This document shows positions 1 through 5,369 of a stretch of DNA of 5,369 bases, piece after piece. Position 1 is the stretch's first letter, and each line of letters begins with the position of its first letter. A program made the position numbers and the translations under genes. Source of the DNA: CAZOMR01 sp964580655 (GTDB lineage: Bacteria; RBG-13-61-14; CAZOMR01); NCBI GenBank assembly GCA_964580655.1, contig CAZOMR010000224.1, positions 1-5,369 of the forward strand, read 5' to 3'. Under the pieces are notes generated by a model. It was not told the DNA's origin, made no database searches, and saw nothing but the letters and a program-made list of their open reading frames with translations.

Positions 1-102
1 CAGGAATTTTTTTATGCAGTCCAGGCCTTCTTTGATTTTATCCATGCTTGCCGCGTAGCTGAAGCGCAGGTAACCCTCGCCGGAACCAGTCCTGGAAAAA
101 GT
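1..102 (-). pseudogene. 3' fragment of a class I/II PLP-dependent aminotransferase, 5' part missing
   Basis: The minus strand encodes about 34 residues, including SGEGYLRFSYAAS followed by MDKIKEGLDCIKKFL, and runs off the left edge. This matches the C-terminal part of aspartate aminotransferase-like fold-type I PLP enzymes: a GEGY(L/V)R(F/I)SYA strand carrying the substrate-carboxylate arginine, then a helix of the form (E/D)KI.EGL.RI..FL. Such enzymes are about 380-400 residues long, so roughly 350 residues should lie upstream. Instead, homology stops at about position 102, exactly where the 23-bp repeat arm and the radical SAM gene begin. Reading this frame upstream through the repeat gives unrelated residues (CATYLV). 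I infer a gene broken by insertion or rearrangement, or an assembly junction. The family call is fairly secure; its pseudogene status depends on the junction being real, and the gene's own stop codon is outside the window. Confidence 0.65.
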
Positions 103-124
103 CACCAAATATGTCGCACACCCC
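102..124. repeat. Left arm of a 23-bp perfect inverted repeat
   Basis: Positions 102-124 (plus strand begins TCACCAAATATG and ends GCACACCCC) are the exact reverse complement of positions 5323-5345. The match stops at once on both sides: bases 101 and 125 do not pair with 5346 and 5322. On the minus strand the arm encodes the last residues of the radical SAM protein (GVRHIW) and its terminal TGA is that gene's stop codon. The aminotransferase fragment begins directly on its outer side. An exact 23-bp match is not expected by chance in a window this size. No family of insertion sequence was recognised, and no target-site duplication is visible outside the two arms. Confidence 0.9.
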
Positions 125-1208
125 CTAAAGCCCTGACCCCCAAGCGGGGCCATTGGCGTGGCTGGAACACGAGGCCGGCCAGGATAGCACACTCAAATGT
201 GCAATAGCATTGTGTGCGGCGGATGAAATCGCCCACATTGCGCGCTTTTTCAGAATTCATAATTCCCGGCAGGTCGTAATCCGCGGAGCGCAATGCTCCG
301 AGGGTCAAATCCTTGTCCGGGTATAGTGTGTGTATGATCTCGCATGGCCTTACAGTGCCGTCCGCATCGAGCACCGCCATCTTTGTTCCGGCCACGCAGG
401 GCAGAATCATACGATCCTCCTTCGCTGTCTGAATCTCGATCTCTCGCTTGCGCCTTGACAATTGATAGAGAAACCTGCCGGTAAGGGAATGTGCCAGGTC
501 GTGGTTGTGTTCATTCAGCCATTCATGCACCTTCTCGAACCGCTCGAGCGGCACATCTACTGCCGAGGGTTCCCTGGTCTGCCCGCGGGCCAGCATCACC
601 TCACAGCGGTCCAGCACGAATTCACTATCGAGTTTCTCAAGTAGAGGAAATATCTCATCCAGGTTGAAGCTGGATAGCACGGCAGTCACGCCGAGCCGAA
701 AATTCCTGTAACGGCCCTTGAGGGACTGCACCCTGCGCCAGGTCTCGACCGCTCTATCATAAGCACCGTCCACTCCCCGGATAGCATCATGGGCCGCGCC
801 CACGGCATCAAGTGAAATGTCGAAGTTGATACTCAGTTCCGGAAAATTTTTCACTATCTTTGAAAAGAGTGCTTCCACTCGATCCGGGGCAAGGCCGTTG
901 GTGGTCAGGGTGAGCTGTCCGAGTCGGCTTTTCCTTGCGAAGGCACCCACGATCTCAAAAAGATCATCGCGCAAAAAAGGCTCGCCTCCGGAGAGGGTGA
1001 GCTGAAGCAAACGCGGAATTCTGTCCGCTATTTTTTCTATCTCTTCCAGACTCAGGTCATCCCTCCCATTGTACTTGTCCAGGACACGGTAGTTGAAGCA
1101 CATACGACAGCGCGCATTGCACCTGGATGTAACAAAGAAGATCAGGTAGTCGAGCCGATGAGTCCTCAGTGCGGATGCCGCGGTGCGAAGAATTAATGAC
1201 CGGGACAT
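102..1208 (-). CDS. Radical SAM protein with SPASM-like C-terminal cysteine cluster
   Basis: This 368-residue protein should bind a [4Fe-4S] cluster that cleaves S-adenosylmethionine reductively. The cluster motif CNARCRMC is at residues 30-37 (C30, C34, C37). GGEP, the SAM amino-group motif, is at 74-77, TTNG is near 102-105, and SINFDISLDA near 126-135 is a typical core strand. C-terminal cysteines C271, C289, C335, C337 and C340 (PCVAG, RPCEII, QCYCTFEC) resemble the auxiliary-cluster region of SPASM/Twitch proteins. There is no B12-binding domain. ATG at 1208 is preferred because it overlaps the DUF3467 stop as TGATG, implying translational coupling; a GTG lies one codon upstream at 1211. 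The end is odd: after FQPRQWPRL, where relatives usually end soon, the tail GVRHIW and stop codon come from the 23-bp repeat. Substrate is unknown. Modification of a peptide, lipid or sugar-linked substrate is possible; no precursor peptide is visible nearby. Confidence 0.93.
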   Translation of the reverse strand: MSRSLILRTAASALRTHRLDYLIFFVTSRCNARCRMCFNYRVLDKYNGRDDLSLEEIEKIADRIPRLLQLTLSGGEPFLRDDLFEIVGAFARKSRLGQLTLTTNGLAPDRVEALFSKIVKNFPELSINFDISLDAVGAAHDAIRGVDGAYDRAVETWRRVQSLKGRYRNFRLGVTAVLSSFNLDEIFPLLEKLDSEFVLDRCEVMLARGQTREPSAVDVPLERFEKVHEWLNEHNHDLAHSLTGRFLYQLSRRKREIEIQTAKEDRMILPCVAGTKMAVLDADGTVRPCEIIHTLYPDKDLTLGALRSADYDLPGIMNSEKARNVGDFIRRTQCYCTFECAILAGLVFQPRQWPRLGVRALGGVRHIW

Positions 1209-1516
1209 CACTGCATCGGGGGCTTGACCCCGGAGACCCCGGGAAATGGTTCCGGAATTTGTATCTCTCCGAAGCGCTTCTCGTAATGGCTGATGTTATC
1301 GCGGAGCACTTTCAAGAACCGCTTGGCATGCTCCGGAGCCATGATGACCCTGCTACGCACCTTGGCCTGCGGCTTTCCCGGTGTGATAAAGATGAAATCA
1401 AATATGAACTCCGAACTGGAATGTTGAGCCACAGCCATGTTCACATACATCCCCTGTGCGGTCTCCTCGTCCAACTGAATCTGGATGTTGACCTGCTTGA
1501 CATCCTTTTTTTCCAT
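1208..1516 (-). CDS. DUF3467 family small protein
   Basis: The 102-residue protein matches the DUF3467 pattern as I know it: an N-terminal charged strand (VNIQIQLDEETAQGMYVNMA, 9-28), then QHSSSEFIFDFIF (31-43), TPGKPQAKVRSRVIMAPEHAKR (45-66) and a helix ending NISHYEKRFGEI (74-85). There is no signal peptide and no membrane segment, so it should be cytoplasmic. The family has no established biochemical function that I can state. The tail is proline-rich (IPEPFPGVSGVKPP) and less conserved-looking. The ATG at 1516 has a G-run (1529-1524) seven bases upstream as its likely ribosome binding site. The gene follows cobO by 34 bp, and its TGA overlaps the ATG of the radical SAM gene, so the three are probably co-transcribed. 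Confidence 0.9.
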   Translation of the reverse strand: MEKKDVKQVNIQIQLDEETAQGMYVNMAVAQHSSSEFIFDFIFITPGKPQAKVRSRVIMAPEHAKRFLKVLRDNISHYEKRFGEIQIPEPFPGVSGVKPPMQ

Positions 1517-1550
1517 CCCTTAACCCCCCATCGGCCTCTATTGCGCGGAA

Positions 1551-2087
1551 TTATTTTTCAATCCCTTTTCTGCCTTTGACGCCGCTCTTCCAGTAATGCT
1601 TGATCTCGCGCATATCTGTAACAAGGTCCGCGGCCCGCACCAGGGCGCGCGGGGCCGAGCGCCCTGTCAGGACGAGCTCCATTCCTCGCGGCTTCGCCTT
1701 TATCAATGAAAGCACTTCATCGAGCGGAATCAATTTAAAATCCAGCGCGCAGTTGACCTCATCCAGGACAAGGACATCCACCTCGCCTCGCTCCACCTCC
1801 TTTTTTGCAAGCTCGAGCGCTTTCACCGCAAGCCGCACATCTTGCGGTGCCGGCTTCTCCTTGCTCACAAAACTCGCCCTGCCTCCCTGGGTGATCTTGA
1901 TCAGCCCCCCCCCTATCATCTTCGCGGCCTTTAGCTCTCCGTAGCCTATCTGTCCCTTCATGAACTGGATGATGTGGGTTCGAAATCCGTGGCCTGCGGC
2001 CCGGAAGGCAAGGCCCAGGGCCGCAGTGGTCTTGCCCTTGCCATTACCGGTATATATATGAACATACCCATCCTTTAGTCTTGCCAT
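1551..2087 (-). CDS. cobO: Cob(I)yrinic acid a,c-diamide / cob(I)alamin adenosyltransferase, CobO/BtuR type
   Basis: This enzyme transfers the 5'-deoxyadenosyl group of ATP to the cobalt of reduced corrinoids, making adenosylcobalamin or its precursors in the cytoplasm. The 178-residue length is normal for the family. The inverted-type P-loop GNGKGKTT is at residues 14-21, followed by the family's QFMKG (41-45), EL..A (51-55), the acidic strand VLVLDE (105-110), the LTGR loop (140-143) and the hallmark C-terminus ADLVTDMREIKHYWKSGVKG (153-172) then RKGIE. The full sequence shows no break. ATG at 2087 has the ribosome binding site GGGAGG (2103-2098) ten bases upstream. It is the only cobalamin gene in view, so it may act in salvage, or its partners may lie elsewhere; no cobalamin riboswitch is recognisable in the 64 bp upstream. 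It begins the cobO-DUF3467-radical SAM module. The symbols btuR and cobA are used for the same family. Confidence 0.96.
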   Translation of the reverse strand: MARLKDGYVHIYTGNGKGKTTAALGLAFRAAGHGFRTHIIQFMKGQIGYGELKAAKMIGGGLIKITQGGRASFVSKEKPAPQDVRLAVKALELAKKEVERGEVDVLVLDEVNCALDFKLIPLDEVLSLIKAKPRGMELVLTGRSAPRALVRAADLVTDMREIKHYWKSGVKGRKGIEK

Positions 2088-2151
2088 TTTTTACCAACCT
2101 CCCTCGCTCCGTCGTCATCCGGGGGATGCCGGAGCTCTGGCGCTTCGGCGA

Positions 2152-3435
2152 CTATTCCGGCTTTTCCAGCACCGCTTTATAGAGCCGGATCATTTTCTCC
2201 CGGTGAGCCGGGAGAGATTCCACGGGCCCGCCTGCTCCTGCCAGCCGGTCGGTCAGGCCAGGGTCCGATGCCAGTTTATCCATCATATCCTTCAGGGCAA
2301 AGATATCTCCGGGCGGGTACTTGAGACCGTTCTCCATGTGCTCTATTGCCTCGGAGAATGCCCCGATGTCCGAAGCGATAACCGGCCGGCCAGCCCGGAA
2401 GGCCTCCCGGATGGTTATCCCGTATGATTCATACCATCGCGAGGGCATGATGACAGCATCCAGTCCGGAAAACACCTGCGGCAGTTGTTCGGGCTGGTAG
2501 GGGCCGTGGAAGGAAATATCTGCCCCGCGGGCCATCTCCTCCAGTCGCTTGTCATAATCAACCAGCCCGTGATAGGGAACTGCCTCACCGTGGATTTGCA
2601 GGGAACAGCCCTTGACCTTCATCCGTTTGAATGCGCGAATCGTATCCTCCACGCCCTTGGAGGGGGTCAGGGTTCCGAGGTATCCGAATTTTATCACCGC
2701 TGATCCGGGTTCCCTCGGGGTGACCTTTTCCATGAGCGAGAGGTCCAGTCCGCAAGGCATGACCTCTATCTTCCTGACATCAATCCCGTTCTCCGCAATC
2801 CTCTCTTTGTGGGATCGCGATGGTGAGATGATTTTTTCCACCATCTCAAGGTGCTCATGGATGGCCTCATGCATCTCCTTGAGCTGTCGCTTCCCCCTAT
2901 CCTTTGCCAGAAGATACATCGCGGCCTTGCCGGGCAGTTTCTGGCCCACGCACTGCGGCTTCAGGCACTCAAGGCATTCGTCAAGGTTGATCCTCTTACA
3001 CACCCGCTTATCATCCCTTATGCGCTGGCCCCGCGGGCAGAATGGCTGGTGATCGTGAAGCGTCATCAACACCGGCAAGCCCTGTTCCCTGGCAACTTGT
3101 ATCATTCCAAGCGAGAGACCACCGAGGTGATGGATGTGAAGGATGTCCGGCTTCTTTTCCTCGAGGTAAGCGCGGAATATCTCGTCAACCTCCGGCCTCA
3201 GATATGTGTCCGAGAATTTCTCAACCGCTCGCAAATCCACGCGCAAGCGAAAGACCGGAACCCCGCTTTCGAGTTTCTCCTTGAACTCAAGGTGCTGGCG
3301 CCCCTCAAGATTTGTCCGGGTGAAGATGAACACCTCATGTTCATCCTTGATCGTGTTCACGAGCCCGCGAAGATACACCTCCACGCCGCCGACCCGCTCC
3401 GGCGGATACCCCTGACTGACATAGACGATTCGAAT
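2152..3435 (-). CDS. GT4 family (GT-B fold) glycosyltransferase, apparent ATT start
   Basis: This probable retaining glycosyltransferase would transfer a sugar from a nucleotide-sugar donor to a growing glycan; the actual sugar cannot be read. Numbered from the proposed start (427 residues), RIVYVSQGYPPERVGGVEVY (2-21) is the N-terminal beta strand and Gly-rich loop of GT-B enzymes. LHDHQPFCPRG (126-136) is the acceptor-side loop, KFGYLGTLTPSKG (249-261) opens the donor domain, and ESYGITIRE (336-344) is the EX7E motif, followed by AGRPVIASDIGAFSEAI. Five cysteines (133, 146, 154, 157, 162) form an insert. The first standard start codon, GTG at 3384, would delete the first strand and loop, whereas ATT at 3435 has AGGGGG seven bases upstream and lies two bases after the preceding gene's stop. 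Start codon choice is therefore inference. It shares a module with the GT2 and methyltransferase genes. Confidence 0.93.
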   Translation of the reverse strand: MRIVYVSQGYPPERVGGVEVYLRGLVNTIKDEHEVFIFTRTNLEGRQHLEFKEKLESGVPVFRLRVDLRAVEKFSDTYLRPEVDEIFRAYLEEKKPDILHIHHLGGLSLGMIQVAREQGLPVLMTLHDHQPFCPRGQRIRDDKRVCKRINLDECLECLKPQCVGQKLPGKAAMYLLAKDRGKRQLKEMHEAIHEHLEMVEKIISPSRSHKERIAENGIDVRKIEVMPCGLDLSLMEKVTPREPGSAVIKFGYLGTLTPSKGVEDTIRAFKRMKVKGCSLQIHGEAVPYHGLVDYDKRLEEMARGADISFHGPYQPEQLPQVFSGLDAVIMPSRWYESYGITIREAFRAGRPVIASDIGAFSEAIEHMENGLKYPPGDIFALKDMMDKLASDPGLTDRLAGAGGPVESLPAHREKMIRLYKAVLEKPE

Positions 3436-3437
3436 CT

Positions 3438-4424
3438 TTACACCCCCTGGCTCAAGACGCGTTCCAGGCGCTCAAACCATGGCCAGCGCTCCCTGAGTCG
3501 CCGCGAATTTCCTCCAAGGAACTGCGCCAGGTTCTGGCTCATTACATAAGGCAGGGCATAAGCGACCCAGTAAAAATAGGGCAAGCCGTTCAGCCCCTGG
3601 TTCTTCAAATCCTGGCACGCCTCCTGGACTCCGGATATGCTTGCGCCCCAGACCTCGCGCAATCGCCCGAACAGCCTCAGCCCAATCAGGTCGTTCCAGT
3701 TCTGATGGTCCAGGTATACGCGCTTGAATTCATAAAAGAGCGAATTCGCATGAGAGTGAATCACTTGAGACCGGGGCTCGAACACGATCTTATACCCGGA
3801 AAGCAACACGGACCGTGCCCACCAGAGGTCCTCCCCGAAAGGCCGCTCCGGGAAGGGAGTCCGCTCCCATACTGACCGGCGGATGCACGAGCTGACATTA
3901 TCAAACGCGATCAGGTCCACCTGCTTTCTTCCCGGAATCTGCAAGAGTTCCTCCTCACAATTCACGGCACTTTCCACCCGCTCGGACTTGCTTGCGCTCC
4001 AGCGTTCAAGCCTGGCCTTGAGAAGCGGCGGACAATCAGGCCGCGGCACCTGCCGGCTGTAGCATCCGGCAACTTTATCATCAGCAAAGTTGTCCACAAG
4101 CGCTTCCAGCCAGTGAGAATCGGAGGGAATTGCATCCTGCACGAGTAGTGCGATGAATTCGCCTCCGCTCTTCGCGATCGCCCGGTTCCGCGTAATGCCG
4201 TGGTTGAATTCTTCCTTTTTAATAGAAATGAAAACATCCGCATGTTCCCTGCCCAGTTCGGCTGTCCCGTCAGTTGAACCGGAATCAATTATCACCAGCT
4301 CGAATCCGCGGGCGAACTCTTGTTTTGCAACCGCGTCCAGGCATTCTTGAAACCTATTGCCTCCATTCCATGTGGGTATCACCACCGATGCCTGCGGACT
4401 TGCGCTTCTTGAAAGTGGCTTTAT
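3438..4424 (-). CDS. GT2 family (GT-A fold) glycosyltransferase, rhamnosyltransferase-like, apparent ATA start
   Basis: This probable inverting glycosyltransferase acts in envelope polysaccharide or glycan assembly. Numbered from the proposed start (328 residues): ASVVIPTWNGG (12-22) is the nucleotide-binding first strand, VIIDSGSTDGT (44-54) the second, and EFNHGITRNRA (72-82) followed by VQDAIPSD (95-102) resembles dTDP-rhamnosyltransferases, which carry FNHG.TRN.A and TQDA at these places. D97 would be the metal/diphosphate aspartate. FGEDLWWA (196-203) supplies the ED catalytic-base motif, and HSH is at 223-225. There are no clear membrane helices. Rhamnose as donor sugar is inference from resemblance. 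Start: ATA at 4424 has AGGGAGG nine bases upstream and lies five bases after the methyltransferase stop. The nearest standard starts, the GTG pair at 4385 and 4382, would begin inside the first strand without a good ribosome binding site. An upstream extension to 4613 would overlap the methyltransferase by about 180 bp. Confidence 0.93.
   Translation of the reverse strand: MKPLSRSASPQASVVIPTWNGGNRFQECLDAVAKQEFARGFELVIIDSGSTDGTAELGREHADVFISIKKEEFNHGITRNRAIAKSGGEFIALLVQDAIPSDSHWLEALVDNFADDKVAGCYSRQVPRPDCPPLLKARLERWSASKSERVESAVNCEEELLQIPGRKQVDLIAFDNVSSCIRRSVWERTPFPERPFGEDLWWARSVLLSGYKIVFEPRSQVIHSHANSLFYEFKRVYLDHQNWNDLIGLRLFGRLREVWGASISGVQEACQDLKNQGLNGLPYFYWVAYALPYVMSQNLAQFLGGNSRRLRERWPWFERLERVLSQGV
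3443..3448 (-). promoter_or_regulatory. Shine-Dalgarno sequence deciding the GT4 start
   Basis: AGGGGG (reading 3448 to 3443) sits inside the last codons of the GT2 gene and is seven bases from ATT at 3435. No ATG, GTG or TTG occurs in the GT4 frame between the in-frame TGA upstream and the GTG at 3384, so this site supports initiation at ATT (or less likely GTA at 3441). Confidence 0.6.
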
Positions 4425-4429
4425 TTTTT

Positions 4430-5269
4430 CTATCCTCCCTGATCCGGGTCTTTTACCGGCTTTTCGGCAACCGCGATCAGATAGAAATACCAATCCTCGT
4501 CCGGGACATCGAATTCGTATTTCTGATCCACCGTCTCCAGGTGAGACATATCCTCGCAGATCCGGAAACCCGCCTCTTCCACATACTTTCTCACTTCCGG
4601 CGCAGTGCAACACTGCACCCTTCCTCGAAGCTTTCCGCCCTTCTCCAGTGCAAAATCCGTGGCGAACCGGAATTCCGCAAAGCCTTTTGGATGAAGCAGG
4701 TTGTAGAAATGAAGATAGACTTTACCCCCTGGACGAAGAACCCTGTAGCTCTCTCTCAGGTAATGAAACATATCCTCGCGGTCAAGATGGATCAGCACCA
4801 CCTGGAAGTAAACCCTGTCAAAGCTCTCGTTGGCAAAGAGAGAGAGGTCACAGCGGTTGTGGTGTAGCAGGGTGCAGTTGGGAATATCCTTCAGCCTCTC
4901 ACGCCCATGGGCGATCATTTGCGAGGATATGTCCACTCCGGTGAATTTCATACAGTGCGGCGCAATGTGCCGTGCGAGCCTGCCTACGCCCACGCCGACC
5001 TCCAGCACCTCATGCTCCGGCCTGATCTGGAGTTTATCCATGATGATCCGGCTGGCTGGCTCGCCGTGAGCATCCAGGCTGTCCTCCGTGGCCCTCTCGC
5101 CGAAAGGGAGACCAGCAACGCCGAAGTAGGCTCCATCTTTGCTCCTGGCCAGATTGTCCCAGTATTCCTCGTAACCCTGGCCTAGCTCCAGCTTGTAGAT
5201 CTCTTCTGGAGACAGGTTCTCGGAATTTTTATCATCCTCGCGGCGCCTGGATTTCTTTTTTCCGAACAT
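4430..5269 (-). CDS. Class I SAM-dependent methyltransferase
   Basis: The 279-residue protein carries a Rossmann-like methyltransferase domain: motif I VLEVGVGVGRLARHI (88-102) binds SAM, GVDISSQM (111-118) is the motif II acidic strand, FDRVYFQVVLIHL (150-162) the motif IV region, and VLRPGGKVYLHFYN (177-190) the motif after helix E. It belongs to the broad Methyltransf_11/25-like group. The substrate cannot be read, but its position as first gene of a glycosyltransferase module suggests methylation of a sugar or glycan end. The first 20 residues are highly charged (KKKSRRREDDK), probably disordered, with no signal peptide. ATG at 5269 is chosen because the sequence upstream looks non-coding and contains a promoter; an in-frame TTG at 5353 would translate through the repeat arm and promoter. 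No Shine-Dalgarno sequence precedes this ATG. The TAG stop is five bases before the proposed GT2 start. Confidence 0.92.
   Translation of the reverse strand: MFGKKKSRRREDDKNSENLSPEEIYKLELGQGYEEYWDNLARSKDGAYFGVAGLPFGERATEDSLDAHGEPASRIIMDKLQIRPEHEVLEVGVGVGRLARHIAPHCMKFTGVDISSQMIAHGRERLKDIPNCTLLHHNRCDLSLFANESFDRVYFQVVLIHLDREDMFHYLRESYRVLRPGGKVYLHFYNLLHPKGFAEFRFATDFALEKGGKLRGRVQCCTAPEVRKYVEEAGFRICEDMSHLETVDQKYEFDVPDEDWYFYLIAVAEKPVKDPDQGG
4434..4440 (-). promoter_or_regulatory. Shine-Dalgarno sequence deciding the GT2 start
   Basis: AGGGAGG (reading 4440 to 4434) is a near-perfect ribosome binding site within the last codons of the methyltransferase. Nine bases downstream is ATA AAG CCA in the GT2 frame, and a second ATA at 4433 overlaps the TAG stop. 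No ATG, GTG or TTG is at a workable distance, so this strong site points to initiation at ATA 4424. Confidence 0.65.
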
Positions 5270-5278
5270 TATAAAGTT

Positions 5279-5307
5279 ATTATAGCAGAGACCATGTGAC
5301 ATGACTA
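5279..5307 (-). promoter_or_regulatory. Sigma-70-type promoter for the methyltransferase-glycosyltransferase module
   Basis: On the minus strand, TAGTCA at 5307-5302 (four of six matches to TTGACA) is followed by a 17-bp spacer and a perfect TATAAT at 5284-5279. Only nine bases separate this -10 box from the ATG at 5269, so transcription would start about two or three bases before the start codon, giving a leaderless or nearly leaderless message. A second TATAAT at 5273-5268 overlaps the ATG and would need a later translation start, so it is less likely to be used. The -35 box is 15 bp inside the right repeat arm. Confidence 0.5.
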
Positions 5308-5322
5308 GGCCTGGCCTGTGCT

Positions 5323-5345
5323 GGGGTGTGCGACATATTTGGTGA
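5323..5345. repeat. Right arm of a 23-bp perfect inverted repeat
   Basis: Positions 5323-5345 (plus strand begins GGGGTGTGCG and ends ATTTGGTGA) are the exact reverse complement of 102-124. The arm lies in the non-coding stretch upstream of the methyltransferase promoter, leaving 24 bp to the window's right edge. Those 24 bp do not encode the missing part of the aminotransferase in any minus-strand frame: two frames hit stops and the third has no family-like residues. Nothing suggests a transcription-factor operator rather than a repeated element end. Confidence 0.9.
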
Positions 5346-5369
5346 TCCTTCAACAGATTATTGTAGGGG

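Noticed and set aside
137..149. CCCC/GGGG palindrome near the end of the radical SAM gene
   Set aside because: It lies in coding sequence (WPRLGV region), has a four-base stem and no T-run.
1225..1242. Tandem GACCCCGGA/GACCCCGGG in the DUF3467 C-terminus
   Set aside because: Two short imperfect copies in a proline- and glycine-rich tail; low-complexity coding explains them.
2118..2133. Small hairpin TCCGG/CCGGA between GT4 and cobO as a terminator
   Set aside because: The stem is only five base pairs and no T-run follows, so intrinsic termination is not supported.
2088..2151. Cobalamin riboswitch upstream of cobO
   Set aside because: The 64-bp gap is too short and no B12-box-like sequence was seen.
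2851..3549. Long plus-strand open frame of 232 codons
   Set aside because: It lies antisense across the well-supported GT4 gene and its product has no recognisable domain; GC-rich codon composition explains it.
4425..4613. N-terminal extension of the GT2 gene to 4613
   Set aside because: The extra 63 residues overlap conserved methyltransferase coding sequence in another frame and do not resemble a GT2 N-terminus.
4274..4944. Plus-strand open frames of about 195 codons
   Set aside because: They lie antisense to the methyltransferase and GT2 genes and have no family-like features or ribosome binding sites.
5270..5353. TTG start for the methyltransferase at 5353
   Set aside because: It would translate the repeat arm, the promoter and low-similarity sequence; the ATG at 5269 fits better.

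Overview
The window looks like a piece of a free-living, probably anaerobic, Gram-negative-type bacterial chromosome of moderately high GC. Gene content and protein style (a small DUF3467 protein beside a CobO-type adenosyltransferase, a SPASM-like radical SAM protein, and envelope glycosyltransferases) suggest a deltaproteobacterium or relative such as Desulfobacterota or Nitrospirota. That placement is inference from family resemblance only. No virus, phage, CRISPR, RNA-gene or transposase signature was seen.

Everything convincing lies on the minus strand, so transcription runs from right to left. In that order: a 23-bp repeat arm (5345-5323); a strong promoter-like sequence (5307-5279); a class I SAM-dependent methyltransferase (5269-4430); a GT2 rhamnosyltransferase-like glycosyltransferase (4424-3438); a GT4 glycosyltransferase (3435-2152); a 64-bp gap; cobO, corrinoid adenosyltransferase (2087-1551); a DUF3467 protein (1516-1208); a radical SAM/SPASM-like protein (1208-102); the other 23-bp repeat arm (124-102); and the last part of a class I aminotransferase that has lost its 5' portion (102-1 and beyond).

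The first three genes form a compact module with gaps of 5 and 2 bp. They look like glycan assembly or modification genes acting on the cytoplasmic side of the envelope. cobO, DUF3467 and the radical SAM gene form a second module, with the last two joined by a TGATG stop/start overlap. Whether the two modules share a transcript is unclear: the 64-bp gap has no convincing terminator or promoter.

The most notable signals are not new protein families. (1) An exact 23-bp inverted repeat at 102-124 and 5323-5345 encloses all six intact genes. Its left arm supplies the radical SAM stop codon and abuts the broken aminotransferase. (2) Both glycosyltransferase genes appear to start at non-standard codons (ATA at 4424, ATT at 3435), each behind a well-placed Shine-Dalgarno sequence, while the nearest standard in-frame starts would cut into the fold. 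(3) The methyltransferase promoter is so close to its ATG that the transcript should be leaderless or nearly so. The repeat could mark a mobile or rearranged segment, or an assembly junction, and the window cannot decide between them.
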